From Gammaproteobacteria bacterium (GTDB lineage Bacteria; Pseudomonadota; Gammaproteobacteria; Pseudomonadales; JAUIET01), in NCBI GenBank assembly GCA_030429735.1, contig JAUIET010000007.1, positions 115,002 through 179,001 of the forward strand: 64,000 nt of DNA, read 5' to 3'. The notes below the pieces were generated by a model. That model worked only from the letters and a program-made list of their open reading frames with translations. It was not told the DNA's origin and made no database searches. The stretch's first letter is position 1. Every line of letters starts with the position of its first letter. Shown one piece after another: positions 44,433-52,439 of the stretch. The position numbers were made by a program, and so were the translations under genes.

Positions 44433-46312
44433 TCCAGCAATTCTATGGTTTCGGTATTGCTGGACAGTATTTGATGTCCTGCCACAATATTGTCGGCCAG
44501 TTCTTTGGCCGACATGCCGTAGTCGAAACCCACGTCCTGGATGGCCGCTACCAGATTGACCGGGACCATCGCTGATTTGAGGTGCATCTCTATTTTGAAT
44601 GGCCCGTTGCCGGTAAGCTTGCTTGCAGGTACTGAATAGCTGGCCTTTCGTTTACTGCGGGGCGGAATGGTTTTGCGATGCTTCCTGGCACCGGCCGGTT
44701 GACCATGCAGCATGGTTGATCGGGTATCAGGTCGAATGAATGGCAAGGGGTCGGCCGAGTAGTTTACAGCCAGGATCTGTTCTCTTTCACCGCCCCTTAA
44801 AAGACGTGTTATGAATTTGGACTGAAGGTTAAATAGTTGGGTATCAAGCGCTAGCTCTCGGTTGTGAACATACTGCGAATGTGCGTCGCGCAGATCGCCA
44901 TTTGGGTCGAGGTCACCACTTCTGAATACGATATCATCCTCAGCATTGGAGACCGTCACATCCAGCCATACCAGCCGTTCGGCATCGAATCCAGTAGGCA
45001 CGTTATGGCCATCTGTCAGGTTGTGTACGTCGATGTGGAATTTCAAACCCTTGCTGCGCGACGCTGAATCCAGTGTGAGTTCACCCAGCCCATAGCCATT
45101 TCGCAGCACTTCCAGACGTTTTTCTGCAGCCCAGTCAAGCTGCTGCAGCTGATAATCAATGATCTCGCGGGCATCGTAACGGTCATCGATGGCACGCCAG
45201 CGTGGTGGAAATTCTATCTTACTGCGGCTGGAGTATTCGAACTCGTCCGTTCCCCAGCCAGCATCCACATCAAACTCTAACCATTCTTGCATGGTGGCCA
45301 TTTGAGCCGCTTCCGAATTGTGCGGGAATATGCCTGGATGCACTACCGAATAGTCAGGCCCGGCAAAGAAATGGTTGGTGAGCTTTCGAGGTTTGGTTGG
45401 CACCCCGCCAACAGTGGCAGCAGGCCCGTGATCATAACCACTGGGCACGCCCTGTATCTTGCCCATATGGCAATCCTGGCAGCTCTGCTTGGCTTCGGCC
45501 GCCGGCGAGTTCTTGTATTCCGAAAACGCTTCTTCCAGTCTGAAGCCGTTATGCAGGTTGACGTCGTGGCACGTTCCACAGAAACCGCTGGTAGACAATG
45601 CCGGGAAATGGCCAACCTCGGCATGAATTTTTCGGCCTGGTTGATCCGGATCTGTCACTACTCTGAACTCGTTTCGATTGTCCAGCACCCGTTCCAGTTC
45701 TTCATTGCCTTGTGGACCGAATACAGGGCTGAGCAAATCACCTTCAACCAGCGCAATACGACCTGACACTTTTCCATAGTTCTTGTCCAGCCGATGACAG
45801 ACCACACAAGTGATTCCTTCTCGCGATGTCGGGTGCCGCTCTAGATTGGATATTGATGTAGATTCACCCAGGTTCATTCCTACCTGGGTATGGCAGCGGA
45901 TACAAAAATCGCCATTGGTACCGCTGGTAAGTTGGTTGATTCGGTTCTGCATTGCCATGTACACAGGACTGAGCTGGGCGTAGGCATGTTGCGACACGGC
46001 CCATTGCTGGTAGTGTTGCTCGTGGCATGTTTTGCAGGTATTTGCTGACGGGTAGCGCTCTTCAGCAAACAGCGCCAGATGGCTGGCGCCTGCGTCATCG
46101 ACTGCGGGACTGGTGCTGTTTTCGCTGGCGTCGTCAATCTCGAATAAGTCGTCATCGGATGCTGACGATTCATTACCGAACAATTCAGCATCGCTGTCCT
46201 CGCTGCTGAATAATTCGTCGTCGCTTAGTACACTATCGCCTTGCGCATGAAGTGACGTGCTGTGCAGCACGGTGAGCACGATAAACGTGCAAAAAAACGT
46301 CAAGATTCGCAT
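44429..46312 (-). CDS. Secreted pentahaem c-type cytochrome with acidic N-terminal motifs
   Basis: 627 residues, first gene of the operon. Signal peptide ends near 'LHAQGD'. Residues 25-70 are a very acidic linker with three repeats of a D-x-x-L-F motif (DDELF 31-35, DAELF 41-45, DDDLF 53-57). Five CxxCH motifs follow at C93, C137, C169, C245 and C278; the first is in 'YPSANTCKTCHEQHYQQWAVSQHAY', a cytochrome c554-type start. The C-terminal half is haem-free and beta-rich. Possible terminal reductase or surface cytochrome paired with the barrel. The 125-bp gap upstream (46313-46437) should hold the operon promoter, but I see no clear box. Confidence 0.88.
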   Translation of the reverse strand: MRILTFFCTFIVLTVLHSTSLHAQGDSVLSDDELFSSEDSDAELFGNESSASDDDLFEIDDASENSTSPAVDDAGASHLALFAEERYPSANTCKTCHEQHYQQWAVSQHAYAQLSPVYMAMQNRINQLTSGTNGDFCIRCHTQVGMNLGESTSISNLERHPTSREGITCVVCHRLDKNYGKVSGRIALVEGDLLSPVFGPQGNEELERVLDNRNEFRVVTDPDQPGRKIHAEVGHFPALSTSGFCGTCHDVNLHNGFRLEEAFSEYKNSPAAEAKQSCQDCHMGKIQGVPSGYDHGPAATVGGVPTKPRKLTNHFFAGPDYSVVHPGIFPHNSEAAQMATMQEWLEFDVDAGWGTDEFEYSSRSKIEFPPRWRAIDDRYDAREIIDYQLQQLDWAAEKRLEVLRNGYGLGELTLDSASRSKGLKFHIDVHNLTDGHNVPTGFDAERLVWLDVTVSNAEDDIVFRSGDLDPNGDLRDAHSQYVHNRELALDTQLFNLQSKFITRLLRGGEREQILAVNYSADPLPFIRPDTRSTMLHGQPAGARKHRKTIPPRSKRKASYSVPASKLTGNGPFKIEMHLKSAMVPVNLVAAIQDVGFDYGMSAKELADNIVAGHQILSSNTETIELLE

Positions 46313-46437
46313 TAAGTTACACTGTAAGTCTGTGATTCCTTTACCTTTAACTGTAGCTCGGAATGGGCTTAAGTCTAATCAGGAAACCAGCTTATGATGT
46401 GCTGTAGCCTGTACAAAAAATGCACAAACAGCCAGGC

Positions 46438-47604
46438 TTAGCGGTGTTGTGGCATACCGAGGCCGAAGGTGGCAACCAGGCCGCGTAAGACCTCTACCAC
46501 ACCGCCACCAAAGGTGTTGATTAAGGCGCGACGGTATTCGTGCTCGAGATCACCGATCATCACACTGCCCTCATCGGGTGCAGCGATCAGTGCGTTTGGC
46601 CCAACAATGTCCATCAGCAAACGGCATATCTCAATTAATATTTCAGTTGAGTAGACTTTGATTGCCGACGGGAAAACGGGGCCGATTTCAGCCTGGTCCA
46701 GTTGCCATGACATGCGCGCATTCATGATCCGCATAGCTTCAAGGTAAGCGTACACTTCCGCCAGTGACCGCTGGGTAGAGGGGTCATCGATGGCGCGTTG
46801 ACCATCGTGCTCCTCGCGAGCCCATTGCAGGGTGCGATCGAACAATTTCCAGCCATGAATACCCCAGGCGGCCAAGCCGACCCGCTCGTGATTAAGTTGC
46901 GAGGTGACCAGTCGCCAGCCCTTGTTTTCTTCCCCGATGATCATGTCGGCGGGCACGCGTACATCCGTGTAATACGACACATTGGTGCGCACACTGCCCA
47001 CTGTATGCAGGGGGCCGAATGAGAAGCCCGGGTCTTTGGTGTCAACGCAGAGAATGGATATACCTTTGTGTTTCGGTGCGTCCTGGTCTGTGCGGCAGGC
47101 CAGAAACACATAATCGGCCGCTTCTGCAGCGCTGGTATATACCTTGCTGCCATTGATTATGTAGTGATCGCCATCACGCACAGCTGAGGTTTGCAGTGAC
47201 GCCAAATCAGTGCCGGCATTGGGCTCGGAGTAGCCAATGCTGAAGTGCAGCTTGCCGGCGGCAATATCAGGCAGGAACCGGGCTTTCTGCTCTTCCGTGC
47301 CATGGTCCATTATGGCCGGCCCAACGGTATTCAGCGTGACAAAGGGAACCGGTGCACCGGCCAGCAGCGCTTCTTCAAAGAACATTAACTGTTCGAGCTT
47401 GGTCAGGCCTTTGCCGCCGTATTCTTGCGGCCAACCCAGAGCCAGCATGCCGTCTTTGCCCATCTGCCGGATCAGCGATTTGTACAAATCGCCGCCTTCC
47501 GCATTACGCAGAGTCTCTTTATATTCCGGTTTGATCAGACCGCTGAAGTAATCCCTCAGTTCGGCGCGCAGAGCGCGCTGGGCATCAGTGTAATCAACAT
47601 GCAT
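46438..47604 (-). CDS. Acyl-CoA dehydrogenase (non-catalytic-type subunit?)
   Basis: 388 residues from ATG 47604, where AGAAGG sits at eight bases; ATGs at 47610 and 47625 also exist. Standard acyl-CoA dehydrogenase regions: 'QLMFFEEALLAGAPVPF', 'FSIGYSEPNAGTDLASLQT' (FAD/substrate loop), 'NHERVGLAAWG', 'GGGVVEVLRGLVATFGLG'. The usual C-terminal catalytic Glu context (GGxGYTxE) is not evident. Partner dehydrogenase 48442-49590 has it, so the two may form a heteromer as in steroid or branched-chain CoA degradation (inference). Divergent from tetR with a palindromic operator overlapping the promoter. Confidence 0.88.
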   Translation of the reverse strand: MHVDYTDAQRALRAELRDYFSGLIKPEYKETLRNAEGGDLYKSLIRQMGKDGMLALGWPQEYGGKGLTKLEQLMFFEEALLAGAPVPFVTLNTVGPAIMDHGTEEQKARFLPDIAAGKLHFSIGYSEPNAGTDLASLQTSAVRDGDHYIINGSKVYTSAAEAADYVFLACRTDQDAPKHKGISILCVDTKDPGFSFGPLHTVGSVRTNVSYYTDVRVPADMIIGEENKGWRLVTSQLNHERVGLAAWGIHGWKLFDRTLQWAREEHDGQRAIDDPSTQRSLAEVYAYLEAMRIMNARMSWQLDQAEIGPVFPSAIKVYSTEILIEICRLLMDIVGPNALIAAPDEGSVMIGDLEHEYRRALINTFGGGVVEVLRGLVATFGLGMPQHR

Positions 47605-47631
47605 GGCCATTACCTTCTCTTCCAATGATCT

Positions 47632-47671
47632 AAATCATAGTTGAAATTGAATACAGTTTCAACTATGATTT
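47632..47671. promoter_or_regulatory. 40-bp perfect palindromic operator (TetR type)
   Basis: AAATCATAGTTGAAA (47632-47646) and TTTCAACTATGATTT (47657-47671) are exact 15-bp reverse complements around a 10-bp spacer. It sits between the divergent acyl-CoA dehydrogenase and tetR genes, ending seven bases before the tetR ATG. Expected to let the TetR protein repress both directions. Confidence 0.85.
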
Positions 47672-47677
47672 CTGACA

Positions 47678-48439
47678 ATGAACAAAACACACTCTCAGAT
47701 CGCTAATACACGCACGGCAACTCAACAGGCTGATCCGCGTGCTCTCGCCAGAGCCGATGGCCAGGCAGGCCCGGTTCGCCGAGCCAAGGGCATTGAGGCT
47801 CGAGCCAAGCTGAAGCGCGCGGCGATGCTGGTGCTGGAGCAGCGTGGTTATCATGCAATGCGAATTTCGGATGTCACACGAGAGGCAGGTGTCGCAACGG
47901 GCTTGTTCTATCACTACTTCAGTGACTTAAAAAGTTTGACGATTGAAGTGTTGGGAGACTTTGTCGCGCAATCCCGTGAGTTGGAGCACATTGAACGTGG
48001 CGTGCCTAGAGGCGATTGGTTCGGGCGGATACTGGCGCACAATCGTCTGGTAGTCAGCAGCTATGCAAGTCGCCCTGGTCTGATGCGCTGCTTGCTCCAG
48101 TTGGCGGATGAGGAGCCGGAGTTTGCGTCACTGCTGCGCGATTCGTTCGTCGAGTCCCTGCAATGGTTGGTGGCACGTATGCCAAAATTGTTTCCAAGCG
48201 GCGAGTTCACTGATCACCAGGCCCTGTTAATGGTTTACACCCTGGCCGGTTGTGGTGAAACACTGTTGCGCGACGTCTACATCAATGAAGACCGGGCACT
48301 ATTGCGTGTGCCAGTGTCAGAAGAAGAGCTTGCCGAGCTGCTATCGGTTATGTTTTATCGCGGATTGTTTCTGCAAAACCCGCCAGCAGAGCGCCTGCAA
48401 TTTACTCACTATGTCACCGGCATAGCCATCGAGGATTAA
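47678..48439 (+). CDS. TetR family transcriptional regulator
   Basis: 253 residues; the first 40 are a Thr/Ala-rich extension beyond the usual TetR start, so a later start is conceivable. The helix-turn-helix is clear ('MRISDVTREAGVATGLFYHYFSDLKSL', about 65-92). The C-terminal ligand domain is all-helical. The gene lies between two acyl-CoA dehydrogenase genes, and the palindrome at 47632-47671 is the likely operator. A CoA thioester or fatty acid is a plausible inducer (inference). Confidence 0.93.
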   Translation: MNKTHSQIANTRTATQQADPRALARADGQAGPVRRAKGIEARAKLKRAAMLVLEQRGYHAMRISDVTREAGVATGLFYHYFSDLKSLTIEVLGDFVAQSRELEHIERGVPRGDWFGRILAHNRLVVSSYASRPGLMRCLLQLADEEPEFASLLRDSFVESLQWLVARMPKLFPSGEFTDHQALLMVYTLAGCGETLLRDVYINEDRALLRVPVSEEELAELLSVMFYRGLFLQNPPAERLQFTHYVTGIAIED

Positions 48440-48441
48440 CT

Positions 48442-49590
48442 ATGGATTTTTCAATAAGCGAAGAGCAAGCGGCTATCAAAGAGCTGGCTCATCAAATCTT
48501 CAAAGACAAAGCCATCGCAGATCGGCTGTTAGAGCTGAACCGGGCAGGGCAGGACTACGATACCGAGTTATGGACAGTGCTTGCCGAACAAGGTGTGCTC
48601 GGATTGTCGGTGCCTGAGTCATTAGGTGGGTCTGGCCTTGGGCTGAATGAGCTGTGCATGGTGCTCGAAGAACAAGGCGCGCATGTAGCGCCGGTACCGC
48701 TGTTGGCCAATTTGGTGCTGGGTGCTTTGCCCATCATCGAGTTTGGTTCAGAGCAACAGCAGGCAGACGCTGTCAAACCAATGATCTCTGGAGAACATAA
48801 TCTGACGGCGGCGATCGCCGAGTTGGGTATGCGACCGGCGCGGGTCAGGCCGGTAACCGCGATCAAGAACAGCCAGGGTTGGTTGCTCAACGGCATGGTT
48901 GACTGCGTCCAGGACGGTGCAATAGCGCGCTTTGCCCTGGTGCCGGTCAACGTTTCGGGTCATTGCTCCGTGCTGCTGGTAGACCTCGAACACGCCGGCG
49001 TTGATGTGCAGCCACAACAGCTGGGGTTACTCGGGAAATGGAATGCTCGCATACGCTTCAGTGATGCCCAGTTACCCGCAGACTCACTGCTTGGCATCGA
49101 GGGCCAGGGTAACGAAATTATTGAATGGATTGAGCAACGTGCAAACGTCGCGCACTGCGCTTTGCAAACGGGCGTTAGCGAATCTGCAATGAAGCAAACC
49201 GCGGAGTACACCGGTGAGCGAAAACAATTTGGCGTACCCATTGGCAGCTTTCAGGCTTTGGCAATGCGAATGGCAGATGCTTTTATCGATGTTGAAGCCA
49301 TCCGCTCAACCTATTGGCTTGCGCTGTGGCGTTTGTCTGAGGGTCTGGATGCCCGCATTGAGATTCGCGCTGCGAAATACTGGGCGTGTGAAGGCGCGCA
49401 TCGTGTTGTGTGCACGGCTCAGCATCTGCATGGCGGTATGGGCGCTGATGTTGAGTACCCGATACATCGCTATTTTCTGTGGTCAAAGATGATCGCCTAC
49501 AGTTTAGGTGGCGGGTCGCATCAGCTGGAAAAACTGGGTCAGTTGCTGGCAAGCAATGACGACCTGGGTTTGGCCGCGCTGCAGTCCTGA
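48442..49590 (+). CDS. Acyl-CoA dehydrogenase
   Basis: 382 residues, starting 2 bp after tetR, so co-transcribed with it. N-terminal helical domain ('MDFSISEEQAAIKELAHQIF'), middle beta domain, and C-terminal 'TAQHLHGGMGADVEYPIHRYFLW', which holds the Glu expected as catalytic base and the flavin-contact region. The oxidised FAD/substrate loop in the middle ('LTAAIAELGMRPARVRP') is less canonical. Together with the dehydrogenase encoded at 46438-47604 it probably acts on a bulky or modified acyl-CoA. Confidence 0.9.
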   Translation: MDFSISEEQAAIKELAHQIFKDKAIADRLLELNRAGQDYDTELWTVLAEQGVLGLSVPESLGGSGLGLNELCMVLEEQGAHVAPVPLLANLVLGALPIIEFGSEQQQADAVKPMISGEHNLTAAIAELGMRPARVRPVTAIKNSQGWLLNGMVDCVQDGAIARFALVPVNVSGHCSVLLVDLEHAGVDVQPQQLGLLGKWNARIRFSDAQLPADSLLGIEGQGNEIIEWIEQRANVAHCALQTGVSESAMKQTAEYTGERKQFGVPIGSFQALAMRMADAFIDVEAIRSTYWLALWRLSEGLDARIEIRAAKYWACEGAHRVVCTAQHLHGGMGADVEYPIHRYFLWSKMIAYSLGGGSHQLEKLGQLLASNDDLGLAALQS

Positions 49591-49671
49591 GGGTCGTAAA
49601 CGGCGCCAAAGCCGCTGGCCAATTACCTTTAATTCTGGCACCCTTTGCGCTCTTCACATAGAGGGCGAACA

Positions 49672-51030
49672 ATGAAATTGATAAGAGTGGCGACTCAAGC
49701 TTACCCATTGCGGGCCATACTTGGGCTTTTGTTTCTGACCTTGCTGCTGTCTGCCAACAGTAAGGCAGCCGATATAGAACAGGCAGTTGCTAAAGATTAC
49801 GACGCACATCTGTTCGACCTGTTCACCCATTTTCATCGTAATCCGGAACTCTCCAACCTCGAACACAAGACAGCTGAGCGATTAGCGGCCGAATTGGAGC
49901 AAGTCGGTTTTACCGTCCACAAAAAAGTAGGTGGAAAAACCGGCATTGTTGCGTTGCTACGAAATGGCGAAGGGCCAATGGTGATGATGCGGGCCGACAT
50001 GGATGGCTTACCCGTGCGCGAAAAATCCGGTTTGAAATACGCATCCACTGCCCAGCAGGAAGACTGGGATGGCAATCTCGTGTACACCATGCACGCCTGC
50101 GGGCATGACGTACACATCACCAGCCTGGTTGGCACGGCTCGCCGCATGGCGGCCATGAAAGATCAATGGTCAGGTACTCTGATGTTGATCGGTCAGCCCG
50201 CGGAAGAGCGGGTTCGAGGTGCACGCGAAATGATGGACGACAATCTGTGGAAACGTTTTGGTAAACCCGATTACGCCATGGCGTTTCACGTATCGTCAGG
50301 TGTGCGAGCGGGCAAGATAGCGGCAACCGACGGTGCTCCGTATTCTGGTGCCGATACAGTCGACATTATTGTGCATGGTATTGGCGCGCATGGTGCGTCG
50401 CCACATGCGGGTAAAGACCCGGTTGTTATAGGTTCGCAGATCGTAATGGCTTTGCAAACCATTGTCAGCCGTGAAATTGCGCCGAAAGAACCCTCTGTTA
50501 TTACGGTCGGTTCGTTCCATAGCGGTACCAAGCACAATATCATTTCCGACCGCGCACATTTGCAACTGACCGTTCGAAGTGATCGCAAAAAAACCCGAGA
50601 TCAATTGTTAGAGGCCATTGAGCGCGTAGCGGTCAACATAGGCAGGGCAGCGGGTCTGCCAGATGACAAACTGCCCGAAGTGATCGTCTCTGATGAGAGT
50701 GTGCCACCAACGGTTAATGACAAACCATTGTCGAATCGTTTGATCGCCCTGTGGGGAGAAAAAATGGGTCCGGAAATTTTTGACAATACCTCGGAAAACC
50801 AGGGCATGGGTGCGGAAGATTTTGGCTTCTTCACAACGGATCCGTATATTCCCTCGCACTATTTTGCGGTGGGCGGCACTCCGGAATCGGCGTTCAAGGA
50901 AGCCGCTGAGGGTGGCACGCCGATTCCCAGTCACCACAGTCCATTGTTCAAGATTTTGCCTGAGCCAGCAATTCGCACCGGCGTCGAAGCAACCGTGCAT
51001 GCACTGTTGGAGTTGCTGCAAGACCAGTGA
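49672..51030 (+). CDS. Secreted M20-family amidohydrolase
   Basis: 452 residues from ATG 49672, which gives a signal peptide ('YPLRAILGLLFLTLLLSANSKAAD') and has AGAGGG upstream. Metal ligands of M20D peptidases are visible: 'HRNPELSNLEHKTAERLA', 'MRADMDGLPV', 'MHACGHDVHITSL', 'QPAEERVRGAREM', and the late 'SENQGMGAEDFGFF'. Family members hydrolyse N-acyl amino acids (hippurate or aminoacylase type). Periplasmic. It overlaps the DUF2868 gene as GTGA. Confidence 0.92.
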   Translation: MKLIRVATQAYPLRAILGLLFLTLLLSANSKAADIEQAVAKDYDAHLFDLFTHFHRNPELSNLEHKTAERLAAELEQVGFTVHKKVGGKTGIVALLRNGEGPMVMMRADMDGLPVREKSGLKYASTAQQEDWDGNLVYTMHACGHDVHITSLVGTARRMAAMKDQWSGTLMLIGQPAEERVRGAREMMDDNLWKRFGKPDYAMAFHVSSGVRAGKIAATDGAPYSGADTVDIIVHGIGAHGASPHAGKDPVVIGSQIVMALQTIVSREIAPKEPSVITVGSFHSGTKHNIISDRAHLQLTVRSDRKKTRDQLLEAIERVAVNIGRAAGLPDDKLPEVIVSDESVPPTVNDKPLSNRLIALWGEKMGPEIFDNTSENQGMGAEDFGFFTTDPYIPSHYFAVGGTPESAFKEAAEGGTPIPSHHSPLFKILPEPAIRTGVEATVHALLELLQDQ

Positions 51031-52439
51031 AATTCGCTGACTACGTTTTAGTCGAGCAAGTCCGTGCGCTCGATGAACAGGCGTCGCCCGACAGCCCACT
51101 GGACGCAATTGTAAGCGAAGCTTGGCAAGGTGCTTTCCCTGAAGCCTTGCTGCAGCGTGCAAACGGCCTGATAACCGAACGCAACTGGCGTTCGGTGATC
51201 GCTGCACCGGGTCAGTGGTATCGTCGTCTGACCGTATTAGTGTGGGTGGCCTTTGCCCTGTTGGGCGTGGTTGCGGTACTCAATGCGCTGTCAGGTGATG
51301 CCAACAACCACGTGCTCAATATTTACGGTCTGCTATTGGTATTGTTGGGCTTCAATCTGATTTCTCTGCTGCTGTGGTTGCTTGGTTGCGTGGCCAAACT
51401 GGGCGGTTTGATAAAGGGCACCGTAGGTGGCTTACCCATTGGTATCGAAAATCTGCTGCGCCGTTTTCGGCAAAAGCAAGGTCGAACAGCGTACAGCGCC
51501 TGGCACGAAAGCCATTTCACCGGGTCTGTGGGCATGTGGCGTATAAGCCTGGTGAGTCACAGTATCTGGTTAAGTTACCTCGCGGCGGGGCTTGTGTGCT
51601 TGCTGGTGCTGTTTTCGATTCGACAATACGATTTCATTTGGGGCTCGACGCTGTTGTCTGGTGGCGCATTTGTTGATCTCACGCGAGTGCTTGGTGCACC
51701 TTTGCACTATTTGGGCCTGCCACTTCCAGATACGTCGCAGGTGCTCGCCAGTCAGTCCGGGTCTATTACCGAACGCTCTATGGGCGCTACCGATCTGCGA
51801 CGCCAGTGGGCCTGGTTTTTGCTGGGTGTGATTGCAGTCTACGGATTATTGCCTCGTCTGTTGGCCGCTCTGGTATCCTGGCTGGCTTTGAGGCATGCCG
51901 AAGCGCGCTTCTGCCCCGATTTTTACTTACCCTACTATGTTGAACTCAAACAGCGACTGCAGGCAAATCTCAGTCCGGCGAAAATTGTTGATGCGGATGC
52001 AGAGCCGCTCACGCCGCCTGCCAGCGAAACAGCATCAATCGCGTCGCATGCGATTGTTGCTAACGGTTTACCGTCTGGGGCTCTGATCGCAGGGTTTGAA
52101 TTAGACGAAACACTGGCTGAGCCATTGTCCGTCAATGTGGTGAGTCGAGACAGCTATGCGGCGCTGTTACAAGCAGCAAGCACTGCCAGGAATCCACTGG
52201 CCATAGTGGTTGACCTGAGCGTAGCCCCGGATCGTGGCACGAAGCGCAAGCTGGTGCAATTGTTTGCAGCGGCCAGAGACAGGTATCTTCTGTTGCTGGA
52301 TGATACCAGGGGTAGCGCCAATGATAAGCGCCTGAAACTTGAAGACTGGTATCAGTTGGCCCGCGACGCGAATGTACCGGTAGAGCATGTATATAGTGTG
52401 TCAGACGCTGAGCTCGGCGAACTGTCAGGCAAGCGGTGA
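51027..52439 (+). CDS. DUF2868 membrane protein
   Basis: 470 residues, GTG start overlapping the preceding stop. About four membrane segments (near 66-87, 97-120, 180-200, 265-288), then a cytoplasmic domain of about 170 residues. The pattern ('GQWYRRLTVLVWVAFALLGVVAV') matches DUF2868 as I know it. DUF2868 genes are usually next to a DUF3482 GTPase gene, as here, and the two presumably form a membrane-associated pair of unknown function. Confidence 0.85.
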   Translation: MKFADYVLVEQVRALDEQASPDSPLDAIVSEAWQGAFPEALLQRANGLITERNWRSVIAAPGQWYRRLTVLVWVAFALLGVVAVLNALSGDANNHVLNIYGLLLVLLGFNLISLLLWLLGCVAKLGGLIKGTVGGLPIGIENLLRRFRQKQGRTAYSAWHESHFTGSVGMWRISLVSHSIWLSYLAAGLVCLLVLFSIRQYDFIWGSTLLSGGAFVDLTRVLGAPLHYLGLPLPDTSQVLASQSGSITERSMGATDLRRQWAWFLLGVIAVYGLLPRLLAALVSWLALRHAEARFCPDFYLPYYVELKQRLQANLSPAKIVDADAEPLTPPASETASIASHAIVANGLPSGALIAGFELDETLAEPLSVNVVSRDSYAALLQAASTARNPLAIVVDLSVAPDRGTKRKLVQLFAAARDRYLLLLDDTRGSANDKRLKLEDWYQLARDANVPVEHVYSVSDAELGELSGKR

